Part shown: positions 1-6,955 of the stretch, one piece after another | Layout of the letters: each line of letters starts with the position of its first letter | Position numbering within the stretch: the stretch's first letter is position 1 | Assembly (NCBI GenBank): GCA_035289745.1 | Contig: DATDWF010000059.1 | Coordinates: 1-14,055, forward strand | DNA: 14,055 bases | Direction: 5' to 3' | DNA from: JAUYQE01 sp035289745 | Lineage (GTDB): Archaea > Nanobdellota > Nanobdellia > Woesearchaeales > GW2011-AR9 | Notes under the pieces: model-generated | The model's database searches: none | What the model was told of the DNA's origin: nothing | What the model saw: only the letters and a program-made list of their open reading frames with translations | Made by a program: the position numbers and the translations under genes

Positions 1-1
1 G

Positions 2-394
2 GGGAGTTTTACTTTCAGTATGGTTGCGCAGGCTCTCCTCTACGTCGTGGTCTTCATGGTCGGCGCCACTATTTTTAGCATCTTCTGGATGCAGACGGCG
101 AATATGGACGCCAAGCATCAGGCGCAGCAGATCCTGGCTTCTGGGCTGCAGATACCTGGCTTCCGGCGCGATGAACGCATCTTGGAACGAGTTTTAAGCA
201 GGTATATCTGGCCGTTGACTATTGTCGGTGGAGCTTCCGTGGGTTTATTGGCTGCGCTGGCGGATTTGACGGGTACGTTGTCGAATGGCACGGGAATTCT
301 TCTGGCAGTTATGATCGTCTATAAACTGTACGAAGAAATCGCCAAGCAGCATATGATGGACGTGCATCCTGCGGTAAGGAAGTTTATGGAATGA
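2..394 (+). CDS. secY: Protein translocase subunit SecY, C-terminal part (5' end outside window)
   Basis: SecY is the pore-forming subunit of the Sec translocon in the cytoplasmic membrane. The frame is open from base 2, and the ATG at 20 is only an internal methionine. The visible 131 residues cover the end of the protein. A hydrophobic segment is followed by a cytoplasmic loop containing the SecY-typical stretch GLQIPGFRRDERILERVLSRY, then two hydrophobic helices around GGASVGLLAALAD and GTGILLAVMIVYKLYEEIA, and a short tail ending VRKFME. The order and motifs match archaeal SecY. The next gene starts 30 bases later on the same strand, so co-transcription is likely. In many archaea secY closes the large ribosomal protein operon and is followed by adenylate kinase; here the next gene is an unknown protein. 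Confidence 0.95.
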   Translation, partial: GSFTFSMVAQALLYVVVFMVGATIFSIFWMQTANMDAKHQAQQILASGLQIPGFRRDERILERVLSRYIWPLTIVGGASVGLLAALADLTGTLSNGTGILLAVMIVYKLYEEIAKQHMMDVHPAVRKFME

Positions 395-424
395 AGGAGT
401 AATCCTGTCTTCGCGTACAAAAAA

Positions 425-1312
425 ATGATCTCTAAAACCTTGCAAGCTATTGGGGAACAGTATGCGGCCTATGCTGCTGCTGTTGATCGGGCGCAAAACC
501 TGCTTGCTCAAGAAAAGCGCACCCCTGCAGAAGAGCACGAGCTTTCTACAGTAGTTGCCCGCCTGGGATCTGATTCCCGCACGAGGGACCTTCTGGCAGC
601 GGAGCAAAGAAGAGTGCTGGAGCATGTGCTGGAAAAAATGGCTCGTTCTGCTTCTCCTGCAGATGGCGCAACGGGAACGATGTACAACGATGTTATCTTT
701 GAGCCGAGAGCAGCATACAACGGCGATGACAAACAGCTCTTGACTTTCGACCAAAGCCTTGAGCGGCTTATCAACGCCGGGCATAAGCGCCATCCCCACC
801 CTGCTGAAGCGTTCAGTTTGCTGATAGCGGGTTTGGAAAATAAATTAACTTCGCAGCAAAAAGCAGTTGCCGACGACATGCTTACGAGTTATGGCGAATG
901 GCTCAGCGCTGCCGTAGAGAGAAAAGGCGATACACTGACGGTTTATTTCGATCCGCAAGGCTTAGTGTTTAATAGTTCTGCTCATACGACGAAGAATTTT
1001 ACTTGCAGTGAAAAGCGGGACTTCCCGCTCGCTACCGGAATTCCCTCAAGCACTTTAGTTGACTTAGCTCGCTTCAGCACTGAACTGGTTACCACGCTGT
1101 ATAGCCGGTCCTTTCAGCAGCTGCCTCAGAAAATGCGCGAAGGTGAAGGAAAAGCGCAGCTTTATCTTCCTCCTGACGGAATCATCCGGCATGTGGGGCG
1201 GGGCTTCGGCGGCAGGTTCGACTTTGACGGCGGCTTCTACGCTGTGGCTTCTCGCGGGTGTAGTCCCGTCGTCGGCGGCGCAAAAAAGACTCAATCTACC
1301 GGCCCAAGATGA
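425..1312 (+). CDS. Hypothetical protein, 295 aa, in the usual adenylate kinase position
   Basis: I do not recognise this family. The ATG at 425 is the only start codon after the in-frame stop of secY. A GGAG motif lies just after the secY stop, about 25 bases from this start, which is too far for a standard ribosome binding site, so translation may depend on coupling. Residues 1-80 are rich in Ala, Glu, Gln and Arg and look helical. Residues about 105-165 form another predicted helical part, and 170-235 look mixed alpha/beta. The C-terminus (about 250-295) is Gly-rich, with a GRGFGGRFDFDGGFYAVASRG segment followed by a basic tail. There is no signal peptide, membrane segment or P-loop, so it is not adenylate kinase. 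The long open frame with secY-like base composition supports a real gene. The last about 20 residues could be a shifted frame, but this cannot be settled here. Confidence 0.7.
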   Translation: MISKTLQAIGEQYAAYAAAVDRAQNLLAQEKRTPAEEHELSTVVARLGSDSRTRDLLAAEQRRVLEHVLEKMARSASPADGATGTMYNDVIFEPRAAYNGDDKQLLTFDQSLERLINAGHKRHPHPAEAFSLLIAGLENKLTSQQKAVADDMLTSYGEWLSAAVERKGDTLTVYFDPQGLVFNSSAHTTKNFTCSEKRDFPLATGIPSSTLVDLARFSTELVTTLYSRSFQQLPQKMREGEGKAQLYLPPDGIIRHVGRGFGGRFDFDGGFYAVASRGCSPVVGGAKKTQSTGPR

Positions 1313-1403
1313 GCGCTCCTTTTCTTCTTCGGTAGCGCATGCTGAACGAAGCAAGCTTCCCAGAGAACGGGCATTTCAAAATGTGAAAAACTATACCAGC
1401 ACT

Positions 1404-1411
1404 TTTATAAA
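1404..1411 (+). promoter_or_regulatory. TATA box for the DUF106 gene
   Basis: TTTATAAA is centred about 30 bases before the ATG at 1438. With archaeal spacing, transcription would start within a few bases of the start codon, giving an almost leaderless mRNA. Just upstream (1313-1338), GCGCT and AGCGC arms flank a 16-base pyrimidine-rich loop. This could weakly mark the end of the preceding transcript. The 125 bases between the two genes hold nothing else I can identify. Confidence 0.6.
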
Positions 1412-1437
1412 TCTCCTCTCAAATCTGGGATTTTATC

Positions 1438-2202
1438 ATGTCTTTTTTAGACCCCGTTTTAAATCCGGTACTGCAGCCGCTGCTGAACAGCAGCCCGTTC
1501 TTAGTCGTGCTGCTGCTGGCCTTGGTGGTTTCGCTGCTCATTACCTTGGCGTACAAGTTCTTTTCTGATCAGGCCAAGATGAAAGCGCTGAAAGAAGAGC
1601 AGAAAGCCTATCAGCAGCAGATGAAAGAGCTGCGCTCCCAGCCGGAGAAAATGATGCAGATGCAGAAAGAGTCCATGCGCAAAAATATGGATTATATGAA
1701 GCTGTCGTTCAAGCCCATGCTGTTTACGATGATCCCTCTATTCCTCTTTTTTGGCTGGATGGCGGACCATTTAGCTTTCGAGCCGATTTTTCCCGGGGAA
1801 ACGTACAGCATCACGGCAACATTCGCCAAAGGCGTAACGGGGGATGCGGAGCTGCTCGTTGACGAGGGAACAGAACTGCTCAGCGAAGCAGTACAGCAGA
1901 TTTCTGACCGCACGGCTACTTGGCGCTTGAAAAGCACAGAAGGGCGACATGAGCTCAAAGTGAAGAAAGGCGAGCAGGAATGGGCAAAGGATGTGCTGAT
2001 AACGACTGCCGTCCAATATGAAAAAGCAGTGTCCCCTTTCCCGCATGCGGATTTGGAAAATATTCAGATTGATTATACGACGCTCCGCCCGGCGGGGCCG
2101 AATTTTAGCCTCTTGGGCTGGAAGCCAACGTGGTTGGGGTGGTATGTCCTTTTTTCCATCGTTTTTAGCATCGGGTTGCGGAAAGCGCTGAAAGTGTATT
2201 AA
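1438..2202 (+). CDS. EMC3/TMCO1-family (DUF106) membrane protein insertase, 254 aa
   Basis: This is a member of the archaeal DUF106 family, related to YidC/Oxa1/EMC3, which helps insert proteins into the cytoplasmic membrane. Visible order: transmembrane helix 1 at about 20-40, a charged Lys/Glu/Gln-rich coiled-coil-like segment at 44-88 with Met-rich patches (MMQMQKESM), helix 2 at about 91-109, a beta-rich soluble region at about 115-215, and helix 3 at about 231-248. With the family's usual topology (N-terminus outside), the coiled coil faces the cytoplasm and the 100-residue beta region faces outside. I recall that shorter relatives lack this insert. The neighbourhood of SecY upstream and eL34 downstream is the classic archaeal arrangement. 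The ATG at 1438 fits the TATA box about 30 bases upstream. Confidence 0.9.
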   Translation: MSFLDPVLNPVLQPLLNSSPFLVVLLLALVVSLLITLAYKFFSDQAKMKALKEEQKAYQQQMKELRSQPEKMMQMQKESMRKNMDYMKLSFKPMLFTMIPLFLFFGWMADHLAFEPIFPGETYSITATFAKGVTGDAELLVDEGTELLSEAVQQISDRTATWRLKSTEGRHELKVKKGEQEWAKDVLITTAVQYEKAVSPFPHADLENIQIDYTTLRPAGPNFSLLGWKPTWLGWYVLFSIVFSIGLRKALKVY

Positions 2203-2240
2203 GAAGTCTTGAAGAGAATTGAGACATTTTTTGGGAAACG

Positions 2241-2250
2241 TTTATAAAAT
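2241..2250 (+). promoter_or_regulatory. TATA box for the eL34-eL14 operon
   Basis: TTTATAAAAT after a purine/T-rich stretch. Predicted transcription start is near 2272, giving a leader of roughly 68 bases before the eL34 start. That is long compared with the nearly leaderless promoters elsewhere in the window. Confidence 0.55.
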
Positions 2251-2292
2251 AGCAACAGTCTGATTATCCATCCCTCGTGGACAAGATCTTGG

Positions 2293-2325
2293 AGGCAACT
2301 CGGATCAGGATGTTCTGAATTGCCT
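2293..2325 (+). promoter_or_regulatory. Predicted hairpin in the eL34 mRNA leader
   Basis: AGGCAA (2293-2298) can pair with TTGCCT (2320-2325), and an inner TCAG (2305-2308) with CTGA (2315-2318) around the loop GATGTT. The 5' side has a 6-base bulge and the 3' side a single base. The probable ribosome binding site GGAG (2326-2329) follows the stem directly, 10 bases before the ATG. A rival pairing between GATCT (2284-2288) and GGATC (2302-2306) would disrupt it. A regulatory role, such as feedback by a ribosomal protein, is only a guess. Confidence 0.3.
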
Positions 2326-2339
2326 GGAGCTTATGGAAA

Positions 2340-2612
2340 ATGCCTGAAGGAAAACACAAATCAAGAACGTATCGGAGAATCTTTGTGAAGACACCGGGCG
2401 GAAGCACTGTTGTCCATTATCGCCGCAGAAAGCCGGCTAAACCGAAATGCGGCTCTTGTGGAAAAGTACTTTTAGGAGTTCCCCATGAACTCCCTTTCAA
2501 GATGCAGAATATGCCGAAGACGGCCAAGCGTCCAGAACGGCCGTATGGCGGTGTGCTCTGCTCTTCCTGCATGCGAGCACTGCTGAAACAGCAAGCGAGG
2601 TCTACCCCATGA
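2340..2612 (+). CDS. rpl34e: Large ribosomal subunit protein eL34
   Basis: This is a component of the archaeal/eukaryotic 50S/60S subunit. At 90 residues it has the usual archaeal length. The N-terminus is basic (SRTYRRIFVKTPGG, then VHYRRRKPAKPKC). Two cysteine pairs, CGSC at 37-40 and CSSC at 74-77, form the expected zinc site, and the segment RPERPYGGVLCSSC is typical of the family. GGAG at 2326-2329 serves as ribosome binding site. Its last four bases (ATGA) overlap the start of eL14. In many archaea a cytidylate kinase gene sits between these two; it is absent here. Confidence 0.95.
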   Translation: MPEGKHKSRTYRRIFVKTPGGSTVVHYRRRKPAKPKCGSCGKVLLGVPHELPFKMQNMPKTAKRPERPYGGVLCSSCMRALLKQQARSTP

Positions 2613-2968
2613 GCATCTTTTCCGTCGGGCGGATGTGCGTTAAGATCGCCGGTCGGGACGCCGGAAGGAAGTGCGTCGTTGTCGAGCAGCTTGATGACGT
2701 TTTTGTTCTCGTGGATGGCAATGTCCGCCGCAAGAAAGTCAATGTCAAGCATCTGGAGCCGCTGGCGCAGGCGCTGGAGTTGAATGAGAAAGCTTCTCAT
2801 GAGGATGTGAAAAAGGCCTTTGAAAAATCCGGCTGGCCGGTATGGGAGAGCAAGGCCAAGGAGACTGCGCCGAGACCGAGGAAGCAGAAGAAAGTGAAGA
2901 AAGGAATGAAAACTGCCAGCACCTCGGATGTGCCAAAAAAGGCCCCGGCTGAAAAATCTGCAGAGTAA
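2609..2968 (+). CDS. rpl14e: Large ribosomal subunit protein eL14
   Basis: This ribosomal protein is shared by archaea and eukaryotes. Residues 1-50 form the KOW/SH3-like core (FSVGRMCVKIAGRDAGRKCVV, VFVLVDGNVRRKKVNVKHLEP). Residues 51-75 are helical, and 80-119 are a Lys/Ala/Pro-rich low-complexity tail that is longer than in the minimal archaeal proteins I recall. GAGGT at 2597-2601, inside the eL34 end, is a good ribosome binding site 7 bases before the ATG. The ATGA overlap with eL34 indicates coupled translation. No cbf5/truB follows, unlike the common archaeal order. Confidence 0.93.
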   Translation: MSIFSVGRMCVKIAGRDAGRKCVVVEQLDDVFVLVDGNVRRKKVNVKHLEPLAQALELNEKASHEDVKKAFEKSGWPVWESKAKETAPRPRKQKKVKKGMKTASTSDVPKKAPAEKSAE

Positions 2969-2969
2969 G

Positions 2970-2988
2970 CTTTTTTGCTTTTTTTTCA
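2970..2988 (+). terminator. T-rich archaeal terminator after eL14
   Basis: Two T-runs (6 and 8 Ts, broken by GC) begin right after the eL14 stop. This is the simple oligo-T form of archaeal terminator. It is followed at once by a new TATA box, which supports a transcription boundary. Confidence 0.6.
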
Positions 2989-2993
2989 AGAGT

Positions 2994-3003
2994 ATTTATA
3001 TAA
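2994..3003 (+). promoter_or_regulatory. TATA box for the 184-aa protein gene
   Basis: TTTATATAAT is centred about 38 bases before the ATG at 3036, which predicts a leader of about 10 bases. It argues for the ATG at 3036 rather than any upstream start in the eL14 tail. Confidence 0.55.
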
Positions 3004-3035
3004 TCTGCTTTATTTTTCCCTCTGGGCGATACATC

Positions 3036-3590
3036 ATGGATGCACCTAAAGAAGAAATCTCCATCCCTGAACTGTTTCGGCGGAACGACCTTTCTTTAGA
3101 TGATTGTGTGCGCTTTCCTGAAGAAGGGGAGAACGATCCGGAAAAAATTGCTGCGCAACAAGCGTATCTGCATGCGGTGCTCGGCAAAGGCCGAAAATTA
3201 GCAGTTCATACTCTTCATCAAAACGTTTTTTCAACACGTTCTCTGATTATAGATGAAGTAGCGCAAGGAGAAGCAATTATTCCGTTCTATGTTCATGCAG
3301 AGGCTCAATATGCTCTCCTTCGAGATGGTGAAGAAACTATTGGGGGAAAGGCTAAACTGGACTTCGAGCATACTTTTCCTGAGGGGTTCCTAGACGAATC
3401 CGTATTCTGGCAATTTTTATCAGTGGCTGATTATTCCGGCTTTCAACGGGCGTATGAAATGCTCATAGAAGTGGGAAGAATAGACCCTGAAGAACTTCCC
3501 AAAACAGCTCAAGGGGGCATGATGTCCATTCTCTGGCTGAAAAGAGATTATCTGGAAAAGCTACAGCCTAAAGCGGAATATGTTTCTTAA
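3036..3590 (+). CDS. Hypothetical protein, 184 aa
   Basis: I do not recognise this protein. The open frame extends upstream to 2928, but that part overlaps the eL14 end, the T-rich terminator and the promoter, and reads as low-complexity FFKSIYIICFIF. The start at ATG 3036 is therefore chosen. The product is acidic and soluble-looking, with no signal or membrane segment. Residues 35-60 look helical, 65-115 look like beta strands (STRSLIIDEV, AIIPFYVHAEAQYALL), and 120-180 look helical with several aromatics (ESVFWQFLSV, ILWLKRDYLEKLQ). No catalytic motif is evident. It is convergent with pheT, with 42 bases between the stops. It takes the place where cbf5 is often found in this neighbourhood. 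Confidence 0.7.
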   Translation: MDAPKEEISIPELFRRNDLSLDDCVRFPEEGENDPEKIAAQQAYLHAVLGKGRKLAVHTLHQNVFSTRSLIIDEVAQGEAIIPFYVHAEAQYALLRDGEETIGGKAKLDFEHTFPEGFLDESVFWQFLSVADYSGFQRAYEMLIEVGRIDPEELPKTAQGGMMSILWLKRDYLEKLQPKAEYVS

Positions 3591-3632
3591 GAGAACACTC
3601 TTTTATAGCAAAATGAATAGCAAGATGAATTC

Positions 3633-5303
3633 TTAGTCTTCTTTTTTCACCACTTCGAACAGCGCTTCTGCATCCATCTCTAATCCCACCGTGGGCATCA
3701 ATAAGCCCCAGTTCGCCAGCACTTGCGGATGGACTTCACCAAAGAAGCCGAGGTTCTTGCCGTTGACGATGATCTCCGCACAGCGGCCTTCCAGGAAACT
3801 GGGATGCGCGCTTTCTTTCACTTTTCCATCGAGGCCCAAAGCCAGCAGCAGGGCATCCAGCACCTGCCGCATTTCTGTGAAGTCGGCTTTGTCATGGCAT
3901 ACAGCAATAGCAAGATGTTCCCGCTCTCCGATGCCCGTTTCGGCGCCGGCATCTTTCGTGAACGTTCGCCCGATCTCAAAGAGATTCTGCGGATATTCAT
4001 GGCGCTGGTTTTCCGCCAAGTTTTTCATGAGGCTTGGGAGCAGCCAGTTCCGCAGGTGGTTGTGCTCGCCGAGCGCGTTCTTTAAATGGAGGGGAGCGCT
4101 CTTTTGCAGGGTTTCTTCAGCCAACAGCATCTTTGCTGTCAACGCTTCTTTGGTGCTGAGATGGTAATTCTTCACTTCCAGTAGCTGCAGTCCGATGAGG
4201 AGTTCACGAACTTTCCGCAGGAATTTTTCAAAAGCATCTTCTGCGCCGATGGTAGCAACATTCGGGATGATGGCTTCGAAATGCTCGTAGCCGTAGGCGA
4301 TGGCAATATCTTCCATGAGGTCTGCTTGATGCAAGATGTCCGCGCGATACGCGGGGATGAGCACTTCGCCGTTCTGGAAGCCGTAGCCCATCTTTTCGAG
4401 TAATTTTCCGGCTTCTGCTGCGGAGAGCTGCAAGCCTAGCCTTTTGTTGCTGTACATCAAGTCTAATTTTATGGTGCGAGGAGCGAGATGGGGGGTGCTT
4501 ATAGTCTGGTCCGGGTAGACAATATCAAGGCTGTAAATCTCTCCACCCATGTCCGCCAAAGCCGTAGTGATAATATTCAGAGCTACCTGCACATTCGGTA
4601 AGTCGGTTCCTGTGCATTCTACAAAGACTTCTCGAGTTTCCTCATCAACTTTTCCCGTATCCTCCGAATTCGTAAAAGGCAGCATGCACATCACGCTATT
4701 CTTGGCATCGATGAAGAAAGGATATTTTTTCCAGCCTGCAGTGAGATGCTGGTAGGCTTTTCCTTTGGGGTGCACTTCCGGCACGTCGGCAGCCGGCATC
4801 TCTTGCGGAAATCCCAGCGGCTTGAATGATATTGTAGCTGCATCTTTGGCGATATAACGGATGGGGAATTGAATGTTCTTCAAAGGATAAATGCCATACG
4901 CTGACTTTTTCCTGTTTCTCCCATGGGTGGTGGCAAGTTTTTCTTGCACTTGCATCAGCTCCCTAATCCGCTCATCCGTGAAAGTTATATTCTTTACTAC
5001 TGCACATGCCGTATAGGGGCGCATCGTGACTGAAGGATCAACAATAACCTGCAATCCCGATTTTTGTACTGCATATTTTCGCAGCCCAGTTTTTACTCCG
5101 ATAAAACTGGAGAAGGCTCGTGCAAACCCTTGTTCAGACAGCATGTCTGGCCGGTTGGGGAAGATCTCAACGTGAATCTCATCGCCTTCAATATTTTCCA
5201 GATCCGTTCCGAGCATGCTGATACGGTCTTTCAGCTCGTCGAGTGGCAGCTTCTTTCCGACGAGTTGTTCAAAGACCGCTTTGTTTAAGGTTATTGAGGG
5301 CAT
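3633..5303 (-). CDS. pheT: Phenylalanine--tRNA ligase beta subunit (archaeal type), 556 aa
   Basis: This subunit of the (alpha-beta)2 enzyme charges tRNA-Phe. The length and layout are those of the short archaeal/eukaryotic form, without the tRNA-anticodon-binding extensions of bacterial PheT. Visible landmarks are FPNRPDMLSEQGFARA near residues 48-63, GRNRKKSAYGIYPL near 128-141, a B3/B4 editing-type domain up to about 255, and a B5 domain at about 280-350 (KRLGLQLSAAEAGKLLEKMGY). The catalytically inactive synthetase-like fold follows to the end, with NPLG-like NALGEHNHLRNWLLPSL and LFEIGRTF. The ATG lies one base after the pheS stop, so the two are one operon with coupled translation. No T-rich terminator is visible after the stop. 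Confidence 0.96.
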   Translation of the reverse strand: MPSITLNKAVFEQLVGKKLPLDELKDRISMLGTDLENIEGDEIHVEIFPNRPDMLSEQGFARAFSSFIGVKTGLRKYAVQKSGLQVIVDPSVTMRPYTACAVVKNITFTDERIRELMQVQEKLATTHGRNRKKSAYGIYPLKNIQFPIRYIAKDAATISFKPLGFPQEMPAADVPEVHPKGKAYQHLTAGWKKYPFFIDAKNSVMCMLPFTNSEDTGKVDEETREVFVECTGTDLPNVQVALNIITTALADMGGEIYSLDIVYPDQTISTPHLAPRTIKLDLMYSNKRLGLQLSAAEAGKLLEKMGYGFQNGEVLIPAYRADILHQADLMEDIAIAYGYEHFEAIIPNVATIGAEDAFEKFLRKVRELLIGLQLLEVKNYHLSTKEALTAKMLLAEETLQKSAPLHLKNALGEHNHLRNWLLPSLMKNLAENQRHEYPQNLFEIGRTFTKDAGAETGIGEREHLAIAVCHDKADFTEMRQVLDALLLALGLDGKVKESAHPSFLEGRCAEIIVNGKNLGFFGEVHPQVLANWGLLMPTVGLEMDAEALFEVVKKED

Positions 5304-5304
5304 T

Positions 5305-6825
5305 TCATTTCAACCATAATTTCATCTCTCGAATCTGTTTGAGATCGTTTTTGTTTAAGTCGCGGATATCGGCGATGTTCCAGTATTCGGAGATGATTCG
5401 TCCCATTCCCTGGCCCCACGCCAAGACGGGGCAGTCAAATCCCAGCAGAGGCTTAACGACTTCTGGCCGGAAGATGCCGGCGCCACCGAGCTCTACCCAC
5501 TCTTTTTTGATGGGGTGGAAGACATCTACCTCCAAACTTGGTTCAGTGTATGGAAAATGGGCGGGGCGCATCCTTACTTTTTCGTATCCCATCTTCTTAT
5601 AGAACTGAGTAAGATATCCTTTGAGATGTTTCAAGTTAGCATTAGGATCAACCACAATGCCGTCCACCTGATAGAATTCAAACAAATGCTTCCAGTCCAG
5701 TGCTTCATTGCGGAAGACTTTCCCCACAGCAAAGAATTTTGCGGGCAAGTCTTGTTTTTTCAGTTTCGCGAGAGTCTGGGCCGAGAGAACCGTCGTGTGG
5801 GTCCGTAGTAATACCTGTTCCGTTTCTTCTTTCAAGAAAGTGTAACGCCAGCCGGTGCTGCCTGTATCTGCACCCGTTTCGTGCACTTCTTTTATTTTTT
5901 TCCATAGGTCCGGCAGCTGGGCTTTCCCTTCGAGATAAAACGTGTCCTGCATCTCTCGTGCCGGGTGATCCTGCGGAACAAATAAGGCATCCAAATCCCA
6001 GAACGCAGACTGCACATAATTGCCCGTCATTTCCTGAAAGCCCATTTCCAGCCAGATCGATTTTATGTATTCGATCGCTTCGTTTTCAAAGTGTTTCTTT
6101 CCCGGATAGCGCCGGGGGACGTTGATCTCAACATCATATGACCGAAATTGCTGATCTTTCCAGCTGCCGCTTGCCAGCATTTTCGGCGTGAGGCGATTGA
6201 CGACTTCGCCGCTCAGGTCCAAAGTGGCCAGCTGCTGGCCAAGGGGCGTGAGCGTGATGTGCGTTTTTTTCTGCTCTTCGACGCTTATGAATTCTTTGCG
6301 ATGCTTGAGCTCTTCCAAAGTTTTTTGGTCTTCGAGCGAGAGCTCTGATGCTTCCAAAGGAAAGCTCTTTGCCAAGAATTTTTCTTCCAGGCTCTGTTCA
6401 GAGAGCAGCTTCTTTCCAACTCCGGTAATCTTCAGCTGCAGCAGCTCGTCCTTCTGCATTTCTATCGCGCCTTTTTTTCTCAGCAACCCGATGCAGGCAT
6501 TCACTTCTTCCCGGCTGAGCTTGGATTTTTTTGTCAGGACATTCAGCCCTTTGAAGTCCTCCGTCAGAACGCTGAGAAAGGCTTTTTCTGGCAGGCCCTC
6601 TTTATGATAACGTTGGCCATTTTTTCCCAGAATAATGATTTTTTTCTTTTCGCTGGCCAGCGTTACTGCTCCTTTGTTTTCCAGCCACTGCAAAGCCCGC
6701 ATGGCTTCGACATCTGAGAGTTTTGCTTTCTTAACAAGCGCCGAGAGCTCTTTTTCTTCTTTGAGAAAAGGAAGAACCGCTCGTTCCAGAGGATGCAGCT
6801 TTGCTGCTAAAGCTTGTATGTCCAT
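5305..6825 (-). CDS. pheS: Phenylalanine--tRNA ligase alpha subunit (archaeal type), 506 aa
   Basis: This is the catalytic subunit of the class II phenylalanyl-tRNA synthetase. The N-terminal about 200 residues are a series of winged-helix DNA-binding-like modules, as in archaeal and eukaryotic PheS. The catalytic domain carries DHPARE (about 286-291), the motif 2 segment VFRNEALDWKHLFEFYQVDG (about 369-388), the phenylalanine-site strand FPYTEPS (424-430), and motif 3 WVELGGAGIFRPEV with AWGQGMGR (about 469-476). The frame also offers a TTG four codons upstream (6835-6837). The ATG at 6825 is preferred because a TATA box centred 27 bases upstream would start a leaderless mRNA there. The stop is one base from the pheT start. 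Confidence 0.96.
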   Translation of the reverse strand: MDIQALAAKLHPLERAVLPFLKEEKELSALVKKAKLSDVEAMRALQWLENKGAVTLASEKKKIIILGKNGQRYHKEGLPEKAFLSVLTEDFKGLNVLTKKSKLSREEVNACIGLLRKKGAIEMQKDELLQLKITGVGKKLLSEQSLEEKFLAKSFPLEASELSLEDQKTLEELKHRKEFISVEEQKKTHITLTPLGQQLATLDLSGEVVNRLTPKMLASGSWKDQQFRSYDVEINVPRRYPGKKHFENEAIEYIKSIWLEMGFQEMTGNYVQSAFWDLDALFVPQDHPAREMQDTFYLEGKAQLPDLWKKIKEVHETGADTGSTGWRYTFLKEETEQVLLRTHTTVLSAQTLAKLKKQDLPAKFFAVGKVFRNEALDWKHLFEFYQVDGIVVDPNANLKHLKGYLTQFYKKMGYEKVRMRPAHFPYTEPSLEVDVFHPIKKEWVELGGAGIFRPEVVKPLLGFDCPVLAWGQGMGRIISEYWNIADIRDLNKNDLKQIREMKLWLK

Positions 6826-6847
6826 GCGTTCTATCAAAATGAATATT

Positions 6848-6857
6848 ATTTATAAAA
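6848..6857 (-). promoter_or_regulatory. TATA box for the pheS-pheT operon
   Basis: On the minus strand this reads ATTTTATAAA, centred about 27 bases before the pheS ATG at 6825. That predicts a leaderless transcript and decides the start codon. Confidence 0.65.
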
Positions 6858-6906
6858 TTATAGCTCGTGCGTGTGAGCACTTCTCCTCCTTTTACCACCA
6901 CAGAAA

Positions 6907-6955
6907 AATGCGAAAAAGAAGAAATTAAAAAAAGAGAAGAAAAGAGCGAGAAAGC
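6907..6955 (-). terminator. T-rich terminator after the TrmB-like gene
   Basis: On the minus strand, directly after the stop codon, several T-rich clusters (including T7 at 6927-6933) occur over about 50 bases without a stable stem. This fits archaeal oligo-T termination and separates the regulator from the pheS-pheT operon. Confidence 0.6.

Noticed and set aside
245..799. 184-codon open frame on the minus strand
   Set aside because: It is antisense to the secY end and the 295-aa gene. Its Cys/Arg/Ser-rich text is typical of a shadow frame.
1143..1568. Open frame of 141 codons on + overlapping the 295-aa gene and the DUF106 start
   Set aside because: It crosses two better supported genes and the DUF106 promoter, and its text is low-complexity Ser/Ala without family resemblance.
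2203..2339. Possible small RNA (C/D box or tRNA) before eL34
   Set aside because: There is no UGAUGA/CUGA box pair with correct spacing and no tRNA cloverleaf or GGTTCGA-like T loop; it is better read as a structured mRNA leader.
2928..3035. N-terminal extension of the 184-aa protein
   Set aside because: It overlaps eL14, the T-rich terminator and the TATA box of the gene itself.
3616..3917. 12-base direct repeat AATAGCAAGATG at 3616-3627 and 3906-3917
   Set aside because: It is short, with one copy inside pheT coding sequence and no partner elements or target-site features; probably chance.
5700..6125. 141-codon + frame antisense to pheS, and similar frames within pheT and pelA (e.g. 3691-4167, 7839-8318)
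   Set aside because: The genes on the other strand are certain (pheS, pheT, pelA). These frames have no promoter, ribosome binding site or recognisable domain.
6826..6837. TTG start four codons upstream of the pheS ATG
   Set aside because: The TATA box would place the transcription start at the ATG, so the TTG would not be in the mRNA.
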